Shown piece after piece: positions 17,964 through 28,283 of a DNA stretch of 64,000 bases (the first letter of the stretch is position 1; each line of letters opens with the position of its first letter). The stretch covers positions 62,001 to 126,000 of the forward strand of contig JAPOSZ010000014.1 in assembly GCA_026709415.1 (NCBI GenBank), given 5' to 3'. Below the pieces are notes generated by a model, which saw nothing but the letters and a program-made list of their open reading frames with translations, was not told the origin of the DNA and ran no database searches. Position numbers and translations under genes: made by a program. Origin of the DNA: Flavobacteriaceae bacterium (lineage in GTDB: Bacteria; Bacteroidota; Bacteroidia; Flavobacteriales; Flavobacteriaceae).

Positions 17964-18236
17964 TTAGTTTAAAGATTTTTTAAGATTTGCTGATGAAGTG
18001 AATCTGGCCACGTTTTGAGCAGGAATGTCAATTTCTTGACCAGTTTGTGGATTTCTACCTTTTCTAGCAGGTCTATGGCTTTTTGAAAACGATCCAAAAC
18101 CCAGGATAGTCACCCTTTGACCGTTTGAAATAGCACTTGTAATGTTAGAAAAAACAGAATCTAACGCAGCATTGGCTTGTGATTTAGTTATGCCGGCATC
18201 CCCGGCAATGGCATCTACTAATTCAGACTTTTTCAT
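17964..18236 (-). CDS. hup: HU family DNA-binding protein
   Basis: A 90-residue histone-like nucleoid protein. The canonical N-terminus MKKSELVDAIAGDAGITKSQ and beta-arm signature GFGSFSKSHRPARKGRNPQTGQ are both present, with the DNA-intercalating arm Pro in DIPAQNVARF. It bends and compacts DNA as a dimer. ATG 18236 is chosen over an in-frame ATG 19 codons upstream because it gives the normal HU start and lies 27 bases after a perfect promoter. It has its own strong terminator. Confidence 0.95.
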   Translation of the reverse strand: MKKSELVDAIAGDAGITKSQANAALDSVFSNITSAISNGQRVTILGFGSFSKSHRPARKGRNPQTGQEIDIPAQNVARFTSSANLKKSLN

Positions 18237-18263
18237 ATAATAATGGTTAATAATTATTCGAGT

Positions 18264-18294
18264 CAAATATACAAAACAGATTTTATTTTCCAAA
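18264..18294 (-). promoter_or_regulatory. consensus Bacteroidota promoter of the HU gene
   Basis: -33 TTTG (18291-18294) and -7 TATATTTG (18264-18271) are separated by exactly 19 bases, a full match to the TTTG-N19-TAnnTTTG consensus. Confidence 0.85.
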
Positions 18295-18321
18295 TAAACG
18301 GAAATTTAATCACTCAATTAG

Positions 18322-19269
18322 TCAGTTGACTTTACTATGATCAAGAAAACGATATCCATTGAGTAAAGACCGACTATCCATAGCCTTTTTCCCTTGTATT
18401 TGAATTTGGATACACTCTAATAGTCCATCTCTATGGGTGATCAAAAGTCTTTGTTTTTCGATTTTAAAGACATTAGGCCTATGGTCTGTTTCAAAAATTC
18501 TTGTTTCAGCTTTTAGAATTTTCATTCTTAGATTTTTTTGTCTTCCATTTTCAAAATAGGTCCAAGCGCCGGGGATTGGATCCAGTCCACGAATCAATTG
18601 TTGAATATCTTTTAGTGATTTTGTCCAATCAATTCTAGTGTTTTCTGGATTTAATTTTGGAGCTTTTTTTGTGATACCAATTGATTTTTGAGCTTTTGCC
18701 TTTAGCTGATTTGCCAAATGTCCTTTAATTGTTTGTTCCAAGAGAACTTTACCTTCATTCAATAATTTCTCATAGAGAGATCCAAAAGTTTCTTTTGTTG
18801 AAATTTCGATTTTTTTTTGCCTCAAAATCTTTCCAGTATCAATCTTTTCATCGATGATGAAAGTGCTCACTCCGGTATATCTTTCCCCATTGATTATTAC
18901 CCAGTGAATTGGAGCGGCACCACGATAGTCTGGTAATAATGAACTGTGTAAATTGATTGTTCCTTTGTCAGGAAAATTCCAAACTGATTTTGGTAGCATT
19001 CGAAAAGCTACAACGACATGTAGCGTTGGGTTTAATTTTTCTAAACTAGATTGAAACTCTGGGGATTTAAGATTTGAAGGTTGAAAAATGGGTATTTGGT
19101 GATGGAGTGCAAACTGTTTGACTGGAGAAAACTTTAACTTTTGCCCTCTACCGGATTTTTTATCAACAGCAGTAACGACTCCAATGATGTTAAAATTGGA
19201 TTTAATCAAGTGGTCAAGACATTCAACGGCAAAATCTGGTGATCCATAGAATAGGATAGGCTCTTTCAT
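18322..19269 (-). CDS. fmt: methionyl-tRNA formyltransferase
   Basis: A 315-residue enzyme that formylates initiator Met-tRNA using 10-formyl-tetrahydrofolate. The formyltransferase domain shows the start ILFYGSPDFAVECL and the signature INLHSSLLPDYRGAAPIHW with catalytic His108, followed by IDTGKIL. The C-terminal OB-like domain begins near PGAWTYFENG. Length is normal. A def gene is not adjacent. A 50-base gap separates it from the HU promoter region, and it has no gene close upstream. Confidence 0.95.
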   Translation of the reverse strand: MKEPILFYGSPDFAVECLDHLIKSNFNIIGVVTAVDKKSGRGQKLKFSPVKQFALHHQIPIFQPSNLKSPEFQSSLEKLNPTLHVVVAFRMLPKSVWNFPDKGTINLHSSLLPDYRGAAPIHWVIINGERYTGVSTFIIDEKIDTGKILRQKKIEISTKETFGSLYEKLLNEGKVLLEQTIKGHLANQLKAKAQKSIGITKKAPKLNPENTRIDWTKSLKDIQQLIRGLDPIPGAWTYFENGRQKNLRMKILKAETRIFETDHRPNVFKIEKQRLLITHRDGLLECIQIQIQGKKAMDSRSLLNGYRFLDHSKVN

Positions 19270-20179
19270 AGGGCAAAATTACTATTCGTTTTTGATAGAC
19301 TGATGAATGGGATATGTATATTTCATGTGGTATTATTTCAATGAAGAGTAAACTTTAAATTCTGCGGTTTGAGGTGGTAACGGTATATAGATAATGGTGG
19401 TACAAGATTTGTGTTCACTGGATTACATTTTAAGTCCAATGTGTTTTTTTCCGTTGATTTCCATTTTAACCTTGAAAAATTATTTAGAACTGTAAACTTT
19501 CTTTCAACTGTACTAAAGAGATGATCTAGATCATGATTGCCGATTTTCAAGCTTAAATAAAAGCTTACGATGATCTTTGGGTTGTTAGAGATTTTGAATT
19601 CGGTAATACCAAGAGGCTAAAAAATAGTAGGTTAAACTCCATGAAAACTACCTCATTGTTGGGAAACACGATAACAACCCCTTTTTCTATTGAACTGGAA
19701 AAGTATTGAAGATGTTTGTAGAGTGGGAGATATAGGGATTAGATTTTTAATCATTATTCCATGTTAGCCTTAGAAGGTATTGGAGGAGGTGTCATTTACT
19801 TTTTCTAAATGGCAATGATAATTGGGCTAAGTATGCTAGTAACATCAATGAAGATTTTGATTTAGGGGGTAGCTTGTACTAGAAAAGGGGTTGTAAATCA
19901 TACTAGTAGGTTACCATCTTGATCCTTTCATTCCGAACTGGAATCCTAAATGACTCAACAAGTATATAGAAAATCCTTTCGGAGCTCAAAAAAGAAATGG
20001 ATTCAATTAAAGCGCCTATTACAAATCGTAGGGGTGGGGTAAAAATCAATCCATACTGGTTGAAAGAACGAATTATAATTTCTAGTATGATGGAATGATT
20101 GCCGTGATTAAGGCCAGATAGGAAATGGAGGTCATTTGGGTTTGATTAAGAATTGTACTTATTGATAAAAAAGTTTCGA
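19270..20179. other. long gene-poor stretch with probable decayed coding sequence
   Basis: No intact gene is visible. Short fragments look protein-like, for example the plus-strand frame near 19807-19880 reading NGNDNWAKYASNINEDFDL before a stop. None joins into a recognisable family. Most likely a long-decayed gene or intergenic DNA. Confidence 0.4.
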
Positions 20180-20518
20180 ATGATCAGAGTAATAGAATAT
20201 GGTTTTATAATTTTATTTTTGCCTAAAATTAGTTGTCTGCAAAATCCCCCTAATAATTTCGAGAATTTAGAATTGCGTTTAAAACAAAGCCAATCTTGGC
20301 CTGGACAATATTTATTTAAATTTATTGTTCTATCTGACTCTCCGAATATTGAAAAGATAAAATCAAAGTTCGAAGCTATTCAGCACACAATTTCATTTAA
20401 AAAATCAAAAGAAAAACGCTATACCTCTATTTCAATCAAAGCCTTTATGAACACTCCAAAGCAGGTCATATCTTTTTATAAAGAAGTCAACACTTTGCAA
20501 GGCGTCATAATTCTTTAG
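20180..20518 (+). CDS. DUF493 (YbeD-like) family protein, start uncertain
   Basis: The C-terminal 85-90 residues (LRLKQSQSWPGQYLFKFIV through YKEVNTLQGVIIL) match the DUF493/YbeD family of small ferredoxin-like fold proteins. That family has a suspected regulatory role and no known enzymatic activity. The N-terminal extension from ATG 20180 is hydrophobic and unlike the family. A perfect -7 box (TATTTTTG, 20214-20221) lies inside it, so the true start is probably a later non-ATG codon such as the TTG of LRLKQS. It lies 63 bases upstream of the DUF4290-murA pair. Confidence 0.65.
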   Translation: MIRVIEYGFIILFLPKISCLQNPPNNFENLELRLKQSQSWPGQYLFKFIVLSDSPNIEKIKSKFEAIQHTISFKKSKEKRYTSISIKAFMNTPKQVISFYKEVNTLQGVIIL

Positions 20519-20581
20519 ACTTTTAGAGATGTTTCAAAAAGAAACTAACTGCCGTAAATAATTCTTAATCCACCTAAACTT

Positions 20582-21247
20582 ATGGAAATGATAACCTCCG
20601 ATACAGATAAACCACAATATAATACTCAACGAAAAAACTTAAACATTCCAGAATATGGTCGGCATATTCAAAAGATGATCGATCAAATAGTAGAAATCAA
20701 AGATCCAGAAGTTCGGATGCAAAAAAGTTATGGCATTATACAGGTCATGGGTAATTTAAACCCCCATTTGCGGGATATAAAACAATTTCAACACAAACTA
20801 TGGCATCATTTGATTATCATGTCAGATTTTCAGTTAAAGGCTCCCTCCGCAAATCTTCAGCCACCAAAAGAAAATTTGAATTCAAAATCACAAAAATTAC
20901 CTTATCCCACTAAAACACTCAAATACCGATATTATGGGAATAATATCAAACGAATGATTGAAATTGCTAAGACCTGGGAAGACAATGAATTAAAAGACTT
21001 TTTAATCTATTGCATTGCCAATCATATGAAAAAAAATTACCTTATATGGAATAGGGATTCAGTAGAAGACCATGTGATCATAGAACACCTTGAAGAATTG
21101 AGTCAAGGTCAATTGAGTTTGAACGAAAAGTATAATCAATTGAGTCCTTCAGAGTTACTATTAAAAGCGAGAGGCAAAGACCATCGTAATAATGGACAAA
21201 CCTACAAAAGGAGGAAAAAGAAGAATAAATATAAACGACATTCCTGA
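20582..21247 (+). CDS. DUF4290 family protein
   Basis: A 221-residue Bacteroidota-specific protein of unknown function (DUF4290), usually encoded directly upstream of murA as here (3-base gap). The conserved N-terminal segment YNTQRKNLNIPEYGRHIQKMI and the middle YRYYGNNIKRMIEIA are clear. The C-terminus is a very basic tail (KRRKKKNKYKRHS) that could bind nucleic acid or membrane. Coupling with murA suggests a link to envelope synthesis, but this is inference. Confidence 0.85.
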   Translation: MEMITSDTDKPQYNTQRKNLNIPEYGRHIQKMIDQIVEIKDPEVRMQKSYGIIQVMGNLNPHLRDIKQFQHKLWHHLIIMSDFQLKAPSANLQPPKENLNSKSQKLPYPTKTLKYRYYGNNIKRMIEIAKTWEDNELKDFLIYCIANHMKKNYLIWNRDSVEDHVIIEHLEELSQGQLSLNEKYNQLSPSELLLKARGKDHRNNGQTYKRRKKKNKYKRHS

Positions 21248-21250
21248 ACA

Positions 21251-22561
21251 ATGAGTAGTTTTTACATTGAAGGAGGCCATAAACTTTCAGGTAAAATTGT
21301 TCCACAGGGAGCAAAAAATGAAGCCTTACAAGTCATCTCTGCAGTCTTGCTAACAAGCCAAGAAGTAACGATAGAAAACATACCAGAAATTCTAGACACA
21401 CTTCGATTGATTGATATTTTAAAGAAATTAGGAGTGTCGGTTACAAAAAGAGAACAAAACACTTTTGTTTTCAAAGCTGGAAAAATCAATCAAGACTATA
21501 TTATTTCCCAAGAGTTTAATGCCGACTGTGGTAATCTTCGAGGTTCAGTACTTTTAATTGGTCCGCTACTGGCTCGGCTTGGTAGTGCTAGATTACCCAA
21601 TATAGGTGGAGATAAAATTGGTCGTCGAAGAATTGACACTCATATCAATGGGTTTTTAAAACTAGGAGCCACCTTAAGACAAGACGCTAAACTAGACTCT
21701 CTTTTTGTTGAAGCAAAAAATTTAAAAGGAGCTTCGATGATCTTGGAAGAAGCCTCAATAACTGGAACAGCAAATCTAATCATGACAGCATGCATTATCA
21801 AAGGAAAGACAATAATATATAATGCAGCTTGTGAGCCCTATTTACAACAGCTTTGTAAAATGCTTAATGCGATGGGGGCTAAAATTTCAGGAATCGGCTC
21901 AAATCATTTGGTTATAGAGGGTCAAGTTCATCTAAATGGGACAGTCCACAGAGTATTGCCAGATTTTATAGAAATAGGTAGTTGGATCGGCTTGGCTGCT
22001 ATGACCCAGAGTGAATTGATTATAAAAAATGTAGGATGGGAACATCTAGGATTAGTCCCTAATGTGTTTCGAAAATTGGGATTGACCATCAATAAGATAG
22101 GAGATGATATTCACATACCCGCCCATGAACATGGTTATACGATTCATAACTATTTAGATGATTCTATTCTCACCATATCCGATGCCCCGTGGCCCGGGTT
22201 TACCCCTGATTTATTGAGTGTTGTATTGGTTGTGGCCACCCAAGCTAATGGATGTCTATTGGTGCACCAAAAAATGTTTGAATCTCGATTATTTTTTGTC
22301 GATAAATTAATCGATATGGGCGCTAAAATAATTTTATGTGACCCACATAGAGCTACGGTTATAGGTCATAATTTTAAAACACAATTAAAAGCTACTACCA
22401 TGAGTTCCCCCGATATTCGAGCGGGGATTTCATTGCTTATTGCGGCACTATCTGCCCGTGGAACGAGCATCATACATAATATCGAACAGATCGATCGTGG
22501 ATATCAAAACATCGATAAAAGACTTTTAGCTATTGGAGCCCAGATCCAGCGAATGGGTTAA
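21251..22561 (+). CDS. murA: UDP-N-acetylglucosamine 1-carboxyvinyltransferase, Asp-type active site
   Basis: A 436-residue EPSP-synthase-fold enzyme that transfers enolpyruvate from PEP to UDP-GlcNAc, the first committed step of peptidoglycan synthesis. The start GGHKLSGKIVPQGAKNEALQ and the later SPDIRAGISLLIAAL are typical. The active-site loop reads IGGDKIGRRRIDTH, with Asp121 where E. coli has Cys115. Cys-to-Asp enzymes are active but not alkylated by fosfomycin, so intrinsic resistance is expected. It is co-transcribed with the DUF4290 gene. Confidence 0.94.
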   Translation: MSSFYIEGGHKLSGKIVPQGAKNEALQVISAVLLTSQEVTIENIPEILDTLRLIDILKKLGVSVTKREQNTFVFKAGKINQDYIISQEFNADCGNLRGSVLLIGPLLARLGSARLPNIGGDKIGRRRIDTHINGFLKLGATLRQDAKLDSLFVEAKNLKGASMILEEASITGTANLIMTACIIKGKTIIYNAACEPYLQQLCKMLNAMGAKISGIGSNHLVIEGQVHLNGTVHRVLPDFIEIGSWIGLAAMTQSELIIKNVGWEHLGLVPNVFRKLGLTINKIGDDIHIPAHEHGYTIHNYLDDSILTISDAPWPGFTPDLLSVVLVVATQANGCLLVHQKMFESRLFFVDKLIDMGAKIILCDPHRATVIGHNFKTQLKATTMSSPDIRAGISLLIAALSARGTSIIHNIEQIDRGYQNIDKRLLAIGAQIQRMG

Positions 22562-23172
22562 GGATGAGCCAATCTGGTATAATCAAGTGCTTGTTAAATA
22601 ATTTTTTCCAATACTTTAATCTTATACTAATTTGCATTTTATAGTTAGGACAAAATCTTTGTATTTCATAATGTATCTGCTTAGTTTGATGGCCATAAGA
22701 TGAGAATCAAGTAACACATCATATAGAACACAAATTGGTATCAACAGCTAAAAGAGGTTTGATATACCAATGATCAACAATTGTTTACATTTCCCTAGTG
22801 GCTTAAAAGAAATATTTCCACTTTATCCTCTGCATATCAGATAGATACTCGAATTCTTCTTTCTGGGAGTAAACCCCACAATCGACTCTGCTTATATTTT
22901 AGGCTTTTCATTGATGACTTGTCTCATGGGTTCTAATAATCTCAAGCAATTAGAGTTTGTTTCAGAACCTAGGACTCGGTTTATGAAGTCAGTGAATAGC
23001 GGATGTTGGTTGGGCTGATCTTCACGACACTTTTGGATTCAAAATAATTTTAGATTACTTCCAAATTGAAGAACTCTCGATTTTAATCCGAATGAATAAG
23101 AGTACGAAATAGAGATAGCATTTGTTAGGATATAAGGGATACCATTCAATAAAAATTGTATGCCAAATGCAA
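22562..23172. other. long intergenic region without a recognisable gene
   Basis: About 610 bases with stops in all frames. One plus-strand frame near 22850-23018 is open for about 57 codons (VNPTIDSAYILGF) but has no start context and no family resemblance I can name. No clear repeat or RNA structure. Confidence 0.4.
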
Positions 23173-23180
23173 TAAATTTG
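23173..23180 (+). promoter_or_regulatory. -7 box TAAATTTG for the DUF2911 gene
   Basis: Exact TAnnTTTG match 18 bases before the ATG at 23199. Confidence 0.55.
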
Positions 23181-23198
23181 CGACCGTAAATTTTAACC

Positions 23199-24053
23199 AT
23201 GAAATATTTAGCTCTTTTCGTTTTTACTATGGTATCCATAGAGTTTTCTTTTAGTCAATTACAAGTCCCTCAACCCAGTCCAAGTTCTACACTTAAACAA
23301 ATTGTTGGTCTCACAGAAGTGACAATCCAATATTACCGACCTTCAATTCGTGACAGAACCATTTTTGGTGACTTGGTTCCTTATGATAAAGTTTGGAGAA
23401 CTGGAGCCAATCAAAATACCACCATCACCTTTGGTGATGATGTTGTTTTTGGCGGTACAGAAGTTCCCAAGGGCACGTATGCGATATATACCATACCTAA
23501 CCAAGCAAAATGGAAAGTTATTCTTTACAATAAAACAGATAATTGGGGACTTCCTAATTCGTGGGATGACCGTTTGGTTGTGGCTGAAGTTGATGCACAA
23601 TTATCGCAGTTGGGTATAAGTCTGGAGACTTTTACGATTGGAATCAATGAATTACGCAATAGTGGGGGGGCATTGTTTATGGCATGGGATAATATTGTTG
23701 CTACAGTTCCAATTCAAGTTCCAACTACTGATAAAGCCATGTCTTCTATAAAACAAACCCTTGATGGAACTCCTTCTGGTAATGACTATTATCAAGCGGC
23801 TTCCTATTATCTTCAGGAAGAATTGGATCTGGAAAAGGCCCTCGTTTGGCTTGATACGGCCATCAAAGAAAATGCTGATAGGTATTGGTATCATAGACCA
23901 AGATCACTCATATTGGCTGAACTTGGAAGATACCAAGAAGCCATCGAGGCGGCAAAGAGTTCTTTAAAATTTGCTCAAGATGCCGGGAATACCGATTATG
24001 TCAGATTGAACCAAAAATCCATTGATGCGTGGTCGGCGAAGCTTAAAAATTGA
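23199..24053 (+). CDS. DUF2911 domain secreted protein with TPR-like C-terminus
   Basis: A 284-residue exported protein. The signal peptide MKYLALFVFTMVSIEFSFSQ is followed by the DUF2911 domain (about 25-170), with VTIQYYRPSIRDRTIFG, VWRTGANQNTTITF and VPKGTYAIYTIP. The C-terminal 100 residues contain helix pairs of TPR type (LDLEKALVWLDTAIKE, LGRYQEAIEAAKSSLKFA). Function is unknown; the family is common in Bacteroidota. It is monocistronic with its own -7 box. A G7 run at 23664-23670 lies inside the coding region without disturbing the frame. Confidence 0.88.
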   Translation: MKYLALFVFTMVSIEFSFSQLQVPQPSPSSTLKQIVGLTEVTIQYYRPSIRDRTIFGDLVPYDKVWRTGANQNTTITFGDDVVFGGTEVPKGTYAIYTIPNQAKWKVILYNKTDNWGLPNSWDDRLVVAEVDAQLSQLGISLETFTIGINELRNSGGALFMAWDNIVATVPIQVPTTDKAMSSIKQTLDGTPSGNDYYQAASYYLQEELDLEKALVWLDTAIKENADRYWYHRPRSLILAELGRYQEAIEAAKSSLKFAQDAGNTDYVRLNQKSIDAWSAKLKN

Positions 24054-24227
24054 TTTTTAACTTTACAATCAAGTATTGGTTTTTCAATCATTTAAATAAT
24101 TCTCAATTTGATTGATTTATAATTATTATAGGATAAGCATTGACTTGAACAGCTGATTGGACAGATGGTACGGGCCTATTGGATATACCGACATAAATAT
24201 TAAAAACCATTGAAAATCAGTGTTTTA

Positions 24228-24235
24228 TATGTTTG
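24228..24235 (+). promoter_or_regulatory. -7 box TATGTTTG for the ilv operon
   Basis: Exact TAnnTTTG match 78 bases before the ilvD start, with TTG at 24210-24212 upstream at a shortened 15-base spacing. No attenuator hairpin or Leu/Val/Ile-rich leader peptide is evident in 24054-24312. Confidence 0.45.
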
Positions 24236-24312
24236 CCAATTGTATTGACTGTTGGTGATAGAATTCGTTGTAACTCAATAAATCTACTGGTTCAAAGTAC
24301 TTTCGTGTAGTT

Positions 24313-25992
24313 GTGGAAATTAAAACTAAGAAATACTCCTATGCCGTCAGTCAAGATCCCACCCAACCGGGTGCCCAATCCATGTTGCATGCCATTGGAT
24401 TGACCCCAGATGACTTGCAAAAACCATTTATTGGCATTGCTTCAACAGGTTATGAGGGCAATCCATGCAACATGCACCTTAATGAATTTGCAAAAGACAT
24501 TAAACAAAGCATTTCAAATCATGAATTGGTTGGATTGATTTACAATACCATCGGGGTTTCTGATGGGATATCCATGGGAACTCCAGGTATGCGATTTTCA
24601 CTCCCTTCTCGAGATGTTATTGCCGATTCTATCGAAACAGTTGTCCAAGCCATGGGATACGATGGGTTGGTCACCGTGGTGGGATGTGATAAAAATATGC
24701 CAGGTGCCATGATGGCGATGCTTCGATTGAATAGACCTTCGATATTAGTTTATGGTGGGACGATTGCACCAGGTAAGTACAAAAATCAAGAGCTCAATAT
24801 CGTTTCAGCATTTGAAGCCTGGGGGCAAAAAGTGGCCGGAAAAATCAATCAAGAAGATTACCAGCAAGTCATTTTAAAAGCCTGTCCTGGGGCTGGTGCA
24901 TGTGGTGGGATGTATACAGCCAATACCATGGCTTCTGCTATTGAATCCGCTGGACTTTCCTTACCCTATAGTTCTTCCAACCCAGCAGTTAGTGAAGAAA
25001 AAAGACAAGAATGCAATAAAATTGGACATTACATCCATTGGCTAGTAGAAAACGACTTAAAACCACGAGACATATTCACTGAAAAATCTTTAGAAAATGC
25101 CCTGCGAATCATTAGTGTATTGGGGGGGTCGACTAATGCTGTATTGCATTTTTTGGCTATAGCTAAAGCTGCGGATATCCCTTTTTCAATCGACGATATC
25201 CAACAGATCAGTAATCAAACCCCTTTTCTTGCAGACCTCAAGCCTAGCGGAAAATATATGATGGAAGATTTACATAACATTGGGGGCGTTCCAGCGGTCA
25301 TGAAATACATGCTAGAAAAAGACTTAATTCATGGTGATTGTATGACAGTAACTGGAAAAACTATTTCAGAAAATCTTGAATCGGTTCCTAGCTTTCAAAA
25401 AAAACAACAAATTATTTTCCCCATTGAAAAGCCAATAAAAAAAACAGGACATCTCAGAATATTAAAAGGAAATTTAGCTCCTGGTGGATCGGTCGCCAAG
25501 ATTACAGGAAAAGAAGGGTTGAGATTTGAAGGAAAAGCCAGAGTTTATGATAGTGAATTTCAAGCCAATAAAGGCATTGCTAGTGGTGAAGTAAAAGACG
25601 GCGAAGTGGTTGTCATTCGTTATGAAGGTCCTAAAGGTGGACCGGGAATGCCAGAAATGCTCAAGCCAACGGCTGCGATAATGGGAGCCGGTTTGGGGGA
25701 TTCCGTGGCTTTGATTACCGATGGTAGATTTTCAGGAGGAACCCACGGATTTGTTGTAGGACATATTGTTCCCGAAGCACAAGAAGGGGGGCCAATTGCA
25801 TTGATTAAAACCGGTGATTTAATTATAATTGACGCTCGGAATGATACGGTATCAGTAGCTATTTCTGATATAGAATTAGAACAAAGAAAAAAGTTGTGGA
25901 GTCCACCTCCATATAAATTTAATTCAGGCGTTTTACATAAATACATTAAAACAGTATCTGATGCATCGCATGGTTGTGTCACTGATTTATAA
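24313..25992 (+). CDS. ilvD: dihydroxy-acid dehydratase
   Basis: A 559-residue Fe-S enzyme dehydrating dihydroxy-isovalerate and dihydroxy-methylvalerate to the keto acids of valine and isoleucine. Cluster ligands are visible: Cys52 (GNPCNMH), Cys125 (GCDKNMPG) and Cys197 ([16 protein letters not shown]). The start is a GTG; the protein from there ([22 protein letters not shown]) aligns with the family N-terminus and no ATG is available. It is the first gene of ilvDBNC, two bases from ilvB. Confidence 0.96.
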   Translation: MEIKTKKYSYAVSQDPTQPGAQSMLHAIGLTPDDLQKPFIGIASTGYEGNPCNMHLNEFAKDIKQSISNHELVGLIYNTIGVSDGISMGTPGMRFSLPSRDVIADSIETVVQAMGYDGLVTVVGCDKNMPGAMMAMLRLNRPSILVYGGTIAPGKYKNQELNIVSAFEAWGQKVAGKINQEDYQQVILKACPGAGACGGMYTANTMASAIESAGLSLPYSSSNPAVSEEKRQECNKIGHYIHWLVENDLKPRDIFTEKSLENALRIISVLGGSTNAVLHFLAIAKAADIPFSIDDIQQISNQTPFLADLKPSGKYMMEDLHNIGGVPAVMKYMLEKDLIHGDCMTVTGKTISENLESVPSFQKKQQIIFPIEKPIKKTGHLRILKGNLAPGGSVAKITGKEGLRFEGKARVYDSEFQANKGIASGEVKDGEVVVIRYEGPKGGPGMPEMLKPTAAIMGAGLGDSVALITDGRFSGGTHGFVVGHIVPEAQEGGPIALIKTGDLIIIDARNDTVSVAISDIELEQRKKLWSPPPYKFNSGVLHKYIKTVSDASHGCVTDL

Positions 25993-25994
25993 AA

Positions 25995-27722
25995 ATGGAA
26001 GGAATAAAAACATCCTCTGTTGGTTCAAACAAACCACTTCATATTTCTGGAGCCGAAGCCATCGTGCGTTGTCTGCTTGCAGAAGATGTCGATATAATTT
26101 ATGGATATCCAGGAGGAGCCATCATGCCAGTGTATGATGAACTATATAAGTTTCAAGATCAATTACATCATGTGCTCACTCGACACGAACAGGGAGCGGC
26201 TCATGCAGCACAAGGCTTTGCAAGAGTTTCAGGAAAAGTAGGGGTGGCCATCGCTACTTCTGGTCCTGGCGCAACTAATTTGATTACATGTGTTGCAGAC
26301 GCCATGATTGATTCAACACCAATTGTCTGTATCACGGGACAAGTCGGAGCCCATTTGCTAGGATCCGATGCTTTTCAGGAAACAGATGTGATAGGGATTT
26401 CTACCCCAATTACCAAATGGAATTATCAAATTACCAATGCTGATGAAATTCCAGAAGTCTTTGCCAAAGCCTTTTATATCGCAAGGTCTGGACGGCCTGG
26501 TCCGGTATTAATTGATATCACAAAAAATGCACAATTCGATTTTATGGATTTCGAATATCAAAAGTGTACAGGGGTGCGCAGTTATGAACCAGAAATTATA
26601 GTGGAGCCTAAAAAAGTCAAAAAAGCGGTTGAATTGATTAATCAAGCCAAAAAACCAATGATCATTTGGGGACAAGGGGTGATCTTAGGTAATGCGGAAG
26701 CAGAATTAAAAGAATTGATCGAAAAATCGGGTATTCCAGCTATTTGGACCATTTTGGGATTATCGGCCTTACCTACGGATCATCCTTTGAATATGGGAAT
26801 GGCCGGGATGCACGGAAATTATGCTGCAAATTTATTGACCAATCAGTGTGACTTATTGATTGCAGTGGGGATGCGGTTTGATGATCGCGTGACGGGAGAT
26901 TTGAACACTTATGCCAAACAGGCTAAGATTATTCATTTGGAACTCGATGAATCGGAAGTTAATAAAAATGTTTTGGTTGATTTGGTGGTTTTGGGGGACT
27001 GTAAAGACAGTCTGAGACTTATCACCGAAGGCATTAAACCAAATTCACATCCTCTGTGGATTCAAAATTTTAAAGATCTCTATCAAATTGAATATGATAA
27101 GGTTATAAAAAACGAAATTGATCCCAAGTCAGGTTTGTTAACCATGGCAGAAACCATTGAAAAGATTAACAAATACACTAAAGGGGATGCCATAATCGTC
27201 ACGGATGTAGGTCAACATCAAATGGTAGCTTGTCGTTATGCTAAGTTTACTCAGTCCAAAAGCAATGTCACTTCTGGTGGTCTGGGCACCATGGGATTCG
27301 CACTGCCAGCGGCCATGGGGGCTAAAATGGGAGCCCCTGATCGTCAGGTAGTTGCCATCATTGGAGATGGTGGGTTTCAAATGACCATTCAAGAATTGGG
27401 AACTATTTTTCAAACAGATATCGGGGTTAAAATTGTGATTTTAAACAACAATTTCTTGGGTATGGTGCGTCAGTGGCAACAACTATTTTTTGACAAGAGG
27501 TATGCCTCAACTGAATTGATTAATCCAGATTTTGTAACCATTGCCAAAGGTTACCATATAAAGAGCAAACAAGTGAATAAGCGTGAAGAATTAGATAAGT
27601 CCATTTCAGAAATGTTAAACCATGAAGGTCCTTATTTATTGGAAGTTATTGTTCAACAAGAGGAAAATGTTTTTCCGATGGTCCCCTCTGGTGCTTGTGT
27701 TTCTTCAGTAAGATTGGAGTAA
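25995..27722 (+). CDS. ilvB: acetolactate synthase large subunit
   Basis: A 575-residue ThDP enzyme condensing pyruvate into acetolactate (or acetohydroxybutyrate), the first shared step of BCAA synthesis. The N-terminal pyrimidine-binding domain has YGYPGGAIMPVYDEL and the catalytic Glu region RHEQGAAHAAQGFAR. The central FAD-type domain has GMAGMHGNYAAN. The C-terminal ThDP motif is GDGGFQMTIQELGT. Length is normal. It is directly followed by ilvN with no gap. Confidence 0.96.
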   Translation: MEGIKTSSVGSNKPLHISGAEAIVRCLLAEDVDIIYGYPGGAIMPVYDELYKFQDQLHHVLTRHEQGAAHAAQGFARVSGKVGVAIATSGPGATNLITCVADAMIDSTPIVCITGQVGAHLLGSDAFQETDVIGISTPITKWNYQITNADEIPEVFAKAFYIARSGRPGPVLIDITKNAQFDFMDFEYQKCTGVRSYEPEIIVEPKKVKKAVELINQAKKPMIIWGQGVILGNAEAELKELIEKSGIPAIWTILGLSALPTDHPLNMGMAGMHGNYAANLLTNQCDLLIAVGMRFDDRVTGDLNTYAKQAKIIHLELDESEVNKNVLVDLVVLGDCKDSLRLITEGIKPNSHPLWIQNFKDLYQIEYDKVIKNEIDPKSGLLTMAETIEKINKYTKGDAIIVTDVGQHQMVACRYAKFTQSKSNVTSGGLGTMGFALPAAMGAKMGAPDRQVVAIIGDGGFQMTIQELGTIFQTDIGVKIVILNNNFLGMVRQWQQLFFDKRYASTELINPDFVTIAKGYHIKSKQVNKREELDKSISEMLNHEGPYLLEVIVQQEENVFPMVPSGACVSSVRLE

Positions 27723-28283
27723 ATGATGGCGAAAAAAACATATACGGTTTCTGTTTATACTGAAAATAATGTCGGATTATTGAATCGAATTTCGGCGATA
27801 TTTTTAAAAAGACATATCAATATCGATAGTTTTTCAACTTCTGAATCTGAAATCCCTAATATTTTTCGTTTTGTCATCGTCATTAAAATTGAATCAGACC
27901 GTATCGAAAAAATTAAAAGTCAAATTGAAAAGCAAGTTGATGTGATTAAAGTATTTTATCACACGGATAGCGAAACCATTTTTCAAGAATCAGCTCTGTT
28001 CAAACTACCTTCGGATGTGTTATTTGAAAAAAGGCAAGTACAAAACATCATTAAAAATTCTCATGCCCGAATAGTGACGGTTTCAAGAGAGTATTTTGTA
28101 TTAGAAAAAACAGGATTTCGACATGAAACAGAAAAACTTCGAAGGGACTTAGAAAAGTTCGGATTATTACAATTTGTGCGTTCTGGAAGGATTTCAGTTA
28201 CCAAATCAAAACTTCCGATTAGAGACTTGTTAGAAAAATTCAAACAAAACCATACCGATCAAATAAATACAGATCATGAGTAA
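27723..28283 (+). CDS. ilvN: acetolactate synthase small (regulatory) subunit
   Basis: A 186-residue regulatory subunit with an N-terminal ACT domain ([30 protein letters not shown]), the valine feedback site, and the ALS small-subunit C-terminal domain ([16 protein letters not shown]). It starts on the base after the ilvB stop; ATGATG offers two starts, the second giving MAKKTYTV. Its stop overlaps the ilvC start by 8 bases. Confidence 0.94.
   Translation: MMAKKTYTVSVYTENNVGLLNRISAIFLKRHINIDSFSTSESEIPNIFRFVIVIKIESDRIEKIKSQIEKQVDVIKVFYHTDSETIFQESALFKLPSDVLFEKRQVQNIIKNSHARIVTVSREYFVLEKTGFRHETEKLRRDLEKFGLLQFVRSGRISVTKSKLPIRDLLEKFKQNHTDQINTDHE

Noticed and set aside
24054..24312. Attenuator, T-box or leader peptide upstream of ilvD
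   Set aside because: I found no T-box motif, no BCAA codon run and no terminator/antiterminator pair; only a plausible -7 box.
23664..25138. G7 runs inside the DUF2911 and ilvD genes as contingency loci
   Set aside because: Both are in frame within intact conserved proteins and shorter than the 8-10 base tracts. No alternative frame of interest results.
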